A DNA stretch of 64,000 nucleotides from Rotaria sp. Silwood1 (lineage: Eukaryota; Rotifera; Eurotatoria; Philodinida; Philodinidae), in NCBI GenBank assembly GCA_905250075.1, contig CAJNOP010000077.1:197094-261093 (forward strand), in the 5' to 3' direction. A model generated the notes under the pieces. That model worked only from the letters and a program-made list of their open reading frames with translations. It ran no database searches and was not told the origin of the DNA. Made by a program: the position numbers and the translations under genes. Below are positions 56,515 to 64,000 of this stretch, piece after piece. Position 1 is the first letter of the stretch. Each line of letters opens with the position of its first letter.

Positions 56515-58379
56515 GAAGATGATGACGACAATGAGTGTCAATAAACATCTATGAATATAAATTAAAAATTAAGAAAATATTAATAATTTAATTATGTGAT
56601 CTTATAAGAAAAAAAAATTTTCTTGTTTTCTTTTCTTATGACATCAAATGATGAAATACCCATAAAACATGGATTTGAATGACAACCATTGATACATACA
56701 TAAAACATTTTTGCACACATACCTTTTTGGATTGTGGCGACACGTCAAGAAAAATAACATAACAAATCATATTGTATGATAGATTGAATAATTCTATATC
56801 AAATTTGAGTGATTTTTTTCTAGTAGCTTGTGTATTCATGAACTATTTTTTATTTTATTTCGACAATATTCACCAAATCAATATTTGTCATATGAGATTA
56901 TTGCGAACATCAGTTGATCTTGAAACAAGGTTCATAGAAATTTGTAAATTTAATTTAAGTTTTGATAATCATAATTATTTTTTTTTGTTTTGGATACACA
57001 TGAATGTCCGTAATAGACGATAAAAAGAAAATTAACATGCAAGAAACATATTAAAATCTATTATAACGCCTCTATTGCATTGAAGAAAATGAATATATTA
57101 AAAACTAATTAAACTTTCATCTACTATTGACACCATACACAAAAGAATCATATTTCAGTTAGTATAGAAGATGCATTACCTGTCATTCCAGATGAAGAAA
57201 ATGGTGGTATAGACGAAAAAATTTCTCTAGCTGATGGTAATGGTGAAATCATATGACAAATCCAAAAAGAACTATTTCTTTACCATCATTAGTATGATTT
57301 CACAGCTGAATTCACTCATCCTCTTGTTTTCTTGTGTTGCTAAAAGCTAATCGTAACTATCGGAAAAGCTTTTTACGATATTTCATAATCTCTTATCTCA
57401 AAAAAAAAACACTTGCAAACGATTCTTCATTAAGGCTGCAGCTTTCGTAATGCAAAGTCTAGTTTAATTTTGGTAATACTATTTGGTTCTAAAGGACTCG
57501 ATAGATTCTGTTATGCAATGATAATCGGAGTGATTAAATTGTCTCAGCGAGACAGCTGATGTTAGTACATTAATTATAACCAAAAACGGTTGTTTTTTTT
57601 TTTTTGATAATTATTTCGACAGACTATAACTACTTCAGATTGTTCACTCTTGTTTACGAGTAATATTCGTGTCCAATAGGAGCAATAATGAATATGTAAA
57701 AATTTAATCGAATGTATGCAGCTCCTTATTTATGTCTAGTATAAAAGTAATAAAGAAAATTGCATAGCAAAGAGATCTATCTACAAAGGAGCAACCATTT
57801 ATGAGAGAATATAGAATTTTTTTCAGTGGCATTTAAGAATTTGAAAAATGAGCCATCATAAATAAGTTAACATAGTAGCAGGTGTCAATGTTATTTAGAA
57901 AAATCTTCCACTTCAAACTTTGCAAGTAACGAGTGTTTAGAGAAAAGTTAGTTAAATATAAATATACTATTTGTACGAATGACAAAGAATCAGTGTAGTT
58001 AATTCACAAAGAGAATAGAATTTATGTTACAATTAGAGAGAAGAAAAGTAAACATCTCTAATGACCTTCTTCTTTATTAGAGAATGAATAGGACAAATGT
58101 CTTTAAGTTAAAAGAAAAAATAGAACGAAGAGAATCTAGAAGGCAATGTCTTGTAGCTATAGGCGAAAAAACGATGTTGATTATCATGTAAAAGATGATT
58201 TTGTGAATTTTCTAGTTAGTATTCTCAAAAAACTGTCTTCGGATGTTGTTATTTTCGAATCGTGTAGCCAATACTATGTTGCTGTCGTTGATACCACGTC
58301 TTCATCGTTTTCAAATAAACTCGCAATCTTTCTTCTGGCCATTAGAAAAGAAATCAGAACCAAGTAATCGCACAGCAGT
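56515..58379. other. Upstream of PERK, no supported gene
   Basis: AT-rich. It probably includes the PERK promoter; no unfolded-protein-response element could be pinned by eye. A short coding-like piece lies at 57159-57256. Confidence 0.4.
57159..57256 (+). other. Orphan coding-like fragment
   Basis: After an acceptor-like TTTCAG, a frame of about 32 codons reads SIEDALPVIPDEENGGIDEK and ends GEII then TGA. The acidic, non-random composition suggests a last exon or relic. No partner exon was found. Confidence 0.25.
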
Positions 58380-58555
58380 ATAAGACTCTAGTACCTGTAA
58401 TTGACATTGGGGAAGTATTAGGACATAATTCCAATTTTGTGTTCAAGAAGATATCATATCTGAAAGAAAAGTTTGATTGCACATTGCTCGGCAATTCTTA
58501 CATGTTCCATAGTAAATATCATGTGCTTTACAAACAGGTTTGAATTGTCAAGCAT

Positions 58556-59650
58556 TGCCTAACGGATTAACAGTGAAGTTAAAAAAGGTAAATCCTTTCC
58601 TCTATAGCTGTTGACTATGGGCTCTTTCTTCTCATGCAATTGAAGACGATTCAATCCACAATAACAAACATCATCCAGACAAATTAAATCGCTCATACAT
58701 TTGACTCTATAAAAGCAAGCAATTCTACTTTTGCCAGCGTTATTTGGAATAATATTGACTAGCATTGTGCTTTCACTATCGTTCAATGATATAGAAGTCG
58801 TTTCGTTTGTACAAATACATCCAGTTGTCATGACTTGTCGATTCGTGTGGTAAACTTCGACTTGGTCTTTAATGGCGAAGTTAGCATAAGAAAACTTTAT
58901 GATCGTGTCTGTTTTTCTGAGTATCGATTATTCTTTCATCAGGCATAATCACTACAGTTTACTGATTATACTGTCTCCGTACGCCGCCTGCTTGAATGGA
59001 GGATGTATTAAGATTGTTCGGATTTATTATATTGTTGTTACGGAACAATCGCTTCTTCGCTGTCGAATTAATCTGATTATTAGTATTCAAAGATACTATT
59101 AGTGATTCGTCTTGGGGAACGAAAGTAACGGTTTTGAAATTGCTTAGTTGACCAAATAATCGAGATTGGCATGGAACATCCGCAATGTTGTTGAATGCTG
59201 TAAGCAGAACATTTAGAAGCTTAAAATTTATTCCTTGAACAATAAGCGAGCAAAAAGCTTTGATCAAATCAAGAACTTTGAAACACATATCGGCTATCGG
59301 ATAGGCTTGTATAAATTCTGTGCATGCATTCCTTTGTTAGTTTATAGTTAGTAATTCTTTGTTTGTATCAAAATAGTAGTCGATTGCTGTATCATTCGTA
59401 GGTAACAGTACATAATATCGTCCACCACCGATGTGTTTAACATCACTATTCTTGTGTTGCCATAATTTATATCAAAATAATTCATCTATAGAGTGGCATT
59501 CTCAATCAATCCACCAGTAGATTGTATTAGGGCAATTAATTTTCTGTTGAATGTGTAGCTAGTATTGTCTGTTTGAGTGGCATACATAGATTGAACATTT
59601 TCCGATGACTGTCTTTGACATTGGGACTAACTATGCTTTTCAATAAGTTC
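58556..59650 (-). pseudogene. Decayed gene, extracellular-type Cys-containing fragments
   Basis: Minus-strand coding-like pieces in several frames. Upstream: TDNTSYTFNRKLIALIQSTG, then an in-frame TAG, MNYFDINYGNTR, then a frame change to GGGRYYVLLPTNDTAIDYYF. Next EFIQAYPIADMCFKVLDLIK and onward (59310-58959), and near the 3' side a piece with Cys pairs (ACFYRVKCMSDLICLDDVCY). Stops and frame changes indicate a dead gene, possibly for an extracellular protein. Family not recognised. Confidence 0.4.
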
Positions 59651-62062
59651 AGAATCCATTCAAAGTCACATCAAAATCCTATTAAATCTTATGAAAGAAA
59701 CTAATAGAATCTTCTATCGACTGTTTCTTGTCCATTCATAGACTCTCGATCAATAGGTGAATCAAGCTTCATTAATTAATCATCAATCATCTAGAGAAGA
59801 ATTCAGACTTTTGATTTACATCTGATTCAGGTTTTTGTGATTTGACACTAAGGTTTTGAACGAAAACTCTAGATCGTCTATTTAAAATCAAGATCTTTGG
59901 TATTGTTAGATTGCATGTCGTCACCCTTGTAGAGAAACTAGTACCAGCTGTTTGAGTTGATGTTCCATTGTTTGCTCATATCGTCAATAACGGTTAAGTT
60001 GTGGTATAATATTGCCGTCATTGCAATGATATTATGAGCCCTTTTTACCCTCCGTTATTTCCACTATAGTACGATATTACGACAATGCAAACCAATATTA
60101 AGCGTTATACTGCAGCATTTTTGCATATTCCGGTACTTAAATACATCTGTTCTCTTACTAAATCCTATCAATTATATTTAAAAGATTTGTTTCAAACACA
60201 TTCAATAAAGATATTATACTTTCGATTCTTTATTCGATCATACAAGAAATTACAAATAATAAATAATAACTGGCATAAACCTTACATACTATTCAAACAA
60301 AAATCATCAACGGAAAGAAACAACTTGTTTTACAAAAATACTTTGTTTATAAAAAATATAATATAGCTAGAACAAAGATTATACAAAAAAAGCTAGTTAA
60401 GTTTTAAAGATTTTACTTTTCCTATTGTTACTCCAATAAATCATTACATAATCTAAGTTTGCACAGAGTAACTTATGAAAAATATGGAATTATTATAGTA
60501 AAATCAAGCGAAAATTTGACGAGTTATCATACATCAATTGATCTAAACTGTAATCGTTTTTATTTGTCAGCTTTAATACTACAACTTGTCCCACAATAAT
60601 GAATTATACCCTAATTGTACTTATAAGTTAACTTGTTTGTCTGTTCATAGAATCTTTACTGAATTGATACGTAAATTAACATGAGATAAACCAAAAGCCT
60701 AAATATATAATGTAGAAACAATTAGAAGAGCGTATTTGTACACTTACTATATCAGATACAAGGTTTTTATAATGAACACTAGTAACACCTGATTCTTATG
60801 AAGACAATCGCATCTACAATGAAGAGCGATCGAAAAAATGGAATAATATAAATTTTGGCTTGGCATGATAAATTGTGATTGTATGATAACAAGCTTAGAA
60901 AGCCTCCACTATCAAAAATTCACAGAAACTATCCATCTCTATTTGTATTATTGGTACAAGAAAGTTCTATCATATACGAAAGATACTTGCGAAAAAAAAT
61001 CATTCATAATGGTGTTATAACGGCAGATGATCGTATGAATTCACTACTCATTCGCATCGCTTTATCTCCATCAGTAATCTTCGATCGACGAGTAATTTTC
61101 TTTTTATTTATATGTCTTTCTATTAACATGTATGATTGTCTAATTATATTGTTTCTATATCTATATAATTATGTAAGCGCAAATTTAAAAAAGTAAAAAT
61201 GCACTAGACGGATTAAAAGTGACTTGAGACATATGATAGATGTTGTAACGTGAATACGTTAGTTACATTTCTTAATTCAATTTTAATTTGTTCCATATAT
61301 CTGAAGTCATAGTCGCAATTAGGGATTATGATTACTGCAATAAATATTGCTGTCACTAACAGATGAAGCATTCACCCTCATTTCATATTAATTACCATTA
61401 AAATAATATTAAGAGAAGTAAATTCAGCACATAAATAACATGTTGTTGATGTTATGGTTTGATTCTTGGTGGTAAACAACGGACAACATGAAGTCTAAAA
61501 ATCTGTGAAAAAAAAACAAGTTTCATAATGTTTTATTTGACAGTTGGTTTTAGCATTTTTTCTTTTCAATTGCAACATTAACAACTGAACGTCTGACATA
61601 GTCGTACAATTTATAGCTTCTCAATCAATGGCAACATTAGCAGAAATAATGAATGACTAAGGCAGCACATGATCAGCATAAGTACTCTTGAACAACATTG
61701 AAAACGTATTATTACTATTCATATGATGATCGATTCTCAATCTATATATGAGAGGTTAGATTCAAGAACCATTACAAATAAAACCATCAGTTCACGCAAC
61801 CATCAACGTTTTTTACTGTCGGAGAATAACTCGATTATTTGCTTTATTTCGGAAATACACCTATAATGTCAAAAGATATACTATACAAAAAAGGGTGGTA
61901 TCATATTCAAATTCTAAAAATTGATGCATCTCCTGACCAATCATATAAAAAAAAAACTTTGTTCATCAAATGCCCGTAACGGCAAGTTCGTTATTCCCAT
62001 AAAAATGTAGTACAATCATAGTGGTTCTTTTCGCTGTTTGCATTATTCTGCCACACATACCA
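59651..62062. other. Intergenic, nothing firmly recognised
   Basis: AT-rich. A weak coding-like piece on the minus strand (about 59790-59960, STQTAGTSFSTRV) may extend the decayed gene. Frames at 60085-60366 and 60879-61196 (plus) lack support. Confidence 0.35.
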
Positions 62063-63664
62063 CTATTTAATATTACGATATATATCGTCATCATTTGACT
62101 CAATAGCACCATTGTATGCCGTGTTCACGTTATAATGGCGCTTCTTTCTCAAAGAAGCCGAGACGCGTGGTGTTTCGTTCGTTGTTGTGCCATTAAGTAT
62201 TGTTACAGTTGTTGTTGTAGTTGCTGTTGTTGTTGTAGTTGCTGTTGTTGTTGTNNNNNNNNNNTTGCTGTTGTTGTTGTAGTTGCTGTTGTTGTTGTAG
62301 TTGCTGTTGTTTTAGTTGCTGTTGTTGTTGTTGTTGTTGTAGTTGCTGTTGTTGTTTTAGTTGCTGTTGTTGTTTTAGTTGCTGTTGTTGTATCAATGGT
62401 TATTGTGCCGTTGTTCGTGATTTCAGTTGTTGTGTCATTGGGTACTATTTCAGTGGTTGATGTTTCATTTGGTGTTGTTTCGGGTTCGATTTTGCCATGG
62501 CTTGTTGTTTGATTTGGTAGTGCTTTCGTAGTAGTTAATTCAGTTGTTACTGATCTATTGATTGTTGTTCGAGTGGTTTTTATTGCACTGGTGATTGTTG
62601 AAACAGTTGTTGTTCCATCGTTCATTGTTCCTTTGCTTGTGATTTCATTGTCTTTGTTTCCATTGATTGTTGTTTTAGGGGTGGATGTTCCTTGAATTAT
62701 CTTTTCAGTGGTTGGCATTTCGCCGGTAGTTAATGGGGTTGTTAAAGCGGTGTCGGTGAACAAGTCAAAAACTGTGAGGAAAATACAGTCGTCAAAAATG
62801 TACAAGAAATGCTCGGTGGGTACTGGACAAACTCACATGTTGTTCCATTCATCTCGATTTGATGAAAAACGTTATTGAGAATGTTCGAAATGGCGTGCTT
62901 TGTTAATGGTTGACGCCTCAATAGTTGAAAGAAAATGATGAGTTGATAAGGATCTACGGAATTCTGTGGTACTTGGTAGAGAATGACATTGTCTCCATCT
63001 GCAAGACGACGTGTGCGTGCTATCTTCAAAAGCGTTTGTTGTTTTTTTTATCAAAAGTTCAGCTGAAAGAGAAATACTGACTTGTAGTTTGTCGGATATC
63101 CGACGCTTGCGAGTAGGCACTGTCGACTCAATATTGGCTTGGCTGACTTCAATACGAACGTTCTTGAATGTCGGATTCATGTTCAACTTGCTTTGAAGCT
63201 ATACAAAAATAGTTCAATAAGTTCTAGTCGGTGTTTTAGGTGTACTTTGCTTACAGTGGACTCGAGGAGCTTGAGTTGAGTGCTGTTCAAAGCTCCTTGA
63301 TGTCTGACCAGCATCCTTTCACTGCTACCAATAGTGAGATCAGGTGGTATGTTGTACGTAAGATCCAATAATGAACTTTGAAAATCTAAGTTATAGGAGC
63401 AACTAAGTTAGCCTTTCTGTACATTTGTTTGTACTTACTGCCAGCTGGTAAAGTTGTTTTTGTAATGTAGAGAGGAATCAGTGATAGTATGATGACTACT
63501 GCGATCACAAATGTTAGTAGACAAATATATATTGTGGGAATCAAACAAGAATACCATTTCGTTCTACAATATATAAAAAAGTCATACAAATGCATTAAAA
63601 GAGATGTATTATACGAGAAAGAAGGAGGATAAGCATTCTCTGTCCAATTGTTGTTAGCTCTCAT
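62063..63664 (-). CDS. Single-pass membrane protein with Thr-rich mucin-like tail
   Basis: Exons: 63664-63439, 63385-63255, 63198-63082, 63023-62837, and 62771 to a TAG at 62065-62063 (through an N gap). The junctions keep frame (phases 1, 0, 0, 1). A hydrophobic helix (IYICLLTFVIAVVIILSLIP) about 45-65 residues from the start, without a cleavable signal, suggests a type II membrane protein. Next comes a globular region (LDLTYNIPPDLTIGSSER; NPTFKNVRIEVSQANIES; LADGDNVILYQVPQNSVDPY), then a Thr-rich segment with Asn-x-Thr sites and a long Thr repeat encoded by ACA/ACT triplets. After the gap the frame can continue to TVTILNGTTTNETPRVSASL and a basic tail (LRKKRHY), ending at DDDIYRNIK. The tail's frame across the gap is uncertain. 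A surface glycoprotein is likely. Confidence 0.6.
62195..62395. repeat. Triplet-based minisatellite inside the Thr-rich exon
   Basis: TTGCTGTTGTTGTTGTAG-type 18-nt units with shorter variants, interrupted by a 10-N gap (62255-62264). Read on the minus strand it encodes Thr runs with Ala and Lys. Confidence 0.85.
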
Positions 63665-64000
63665 TTGTAGTGTTCGGTATTTTCTTCAATTGGATAAAGT
63701 TGTTCACTTGATAAAAAAAAAATCTAGATAAAAATAAACTAAAAAAAAGGAGATGTATCACCGATTAAGATAAAGTGAATCGTTTTGTAATGATTGAATG
63801 TGAAATAAAGAGCTTTTAAATAAGTGCTTGCAGAAAAACCGCAGACACGCAAGAGAGATCAAACGTACATCTTAATTTTTAACAGACAAAAACCTAATAA
63901 AAGCAACGACTAGTTGTTGCATATGGTGAATAATACCAGGTAAAAATCCTCGACACAATTAGTACACTCTGTCTTATCGTATCTGATAATACCTATACAA
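63665..64000. other. Upstream flank of the mucin-like gene
   Basis: AT-rich; presumably promoter and 5' untranslated region. No specific motif identified. Confidence 0.3.

Noticed and set aside
1-64000. CRISPR array, operons, bacterial promoters or terminators
   Set aside because: Spliced genes show this is eukaryotic nuclear DNA; the repeats are not regular direct repeats with unique spacers.
1-64000. tRNA or rRNA genes
   Set aside because: I looked for A-box and B-box (GGTTCRANNC) pairs at tRNA spacing and rRNA-like blocks and found none by eye; a covariance search would be decisive.
1-64000. Telomeric retroelements (Penelope-like, Athena type) as the source of the telomere-like blocks
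   Set aside because: No reverse-transcriptase motif (YADD or similar) or long retroelement frame is present next to any block.

Overview
This is a eukaryotic nuclear window: AT-rich, with multi-exon genes whose introns are mostly 50-60 nt with GT..AG ends. The gene families present (F-box proteins with long repeat tails, rhodopsin-type peptide GPCRs, a TIR/SAM protein, an ADA2-type deaminase) and many degenerate TGTGGG-like arrays fit a bdelloid rotifer, possibly Rotaria-like. That assignment is inference. There are four runs of N, at 15023-15122, 25474-25483, 44263-44272 and 62255-62264.

Layout. 1-7307 holds one decayed GPCR (2440-3490, minus) in gene-poor AT-rich DNA. 7308-9743 is an adenosine deaminase-2 type gene with an added C-terminal IPT/TIG-like domain. 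10226-11564 is a telomere-like and GC-rich repeat tract. 11967-15730 holds two or three unrecognised plus-strand genes. 17964-20503 is a DUF4140/DUF4139 gene. 21088-24176 is a broken F-box locus (minus). 24467-25184 is a TTAA-bounded foldback element. 27990-30572 is a single-exon TIR-SAM-SAM gene. 32553-34369 is an intact F-box gene. 34690-38600 is decayed coding DNA whose right end matches the VPS13 family. 38811-40035 is a second broken F-box-family locus (minus). 43566-44875 is a large inverted minisatellite. 45060-47576 is a multi-exon probable transcription factor (minus). 52119-52690 is a small Cys-rich gene with a frame break. 53036-56514 is a nine-exon PERK (eIF2-alpha kinase) gene (minus). 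58556-59650 is decayed coding DNA. 62063-63664 is a membrane-anchored Thr-rich mucin-like gene (minus). Remaining spans hold no gene I can support.

The most unusual feature is a dispersed family of at least 16 telomere-like blocks (TGTGGG variants). All 14 two-armed blocks run G-rich arm, short spacer, C-rich arm, the polarity of two telomere ends facing each other. The arms are unequal and imperfect, and two blocks lie inside introns of one gene. My working hypothesis is that they are scars of double-strand breaks whose two ends each gained telomeric repeats before being rejoined. This would suit an animal that survives desiccation, but it is untested.

The genes do not form an operon or obvious pathway. 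About five of the recognisable coding loci are broken, so this looks like a decaying, repeat-rich region.
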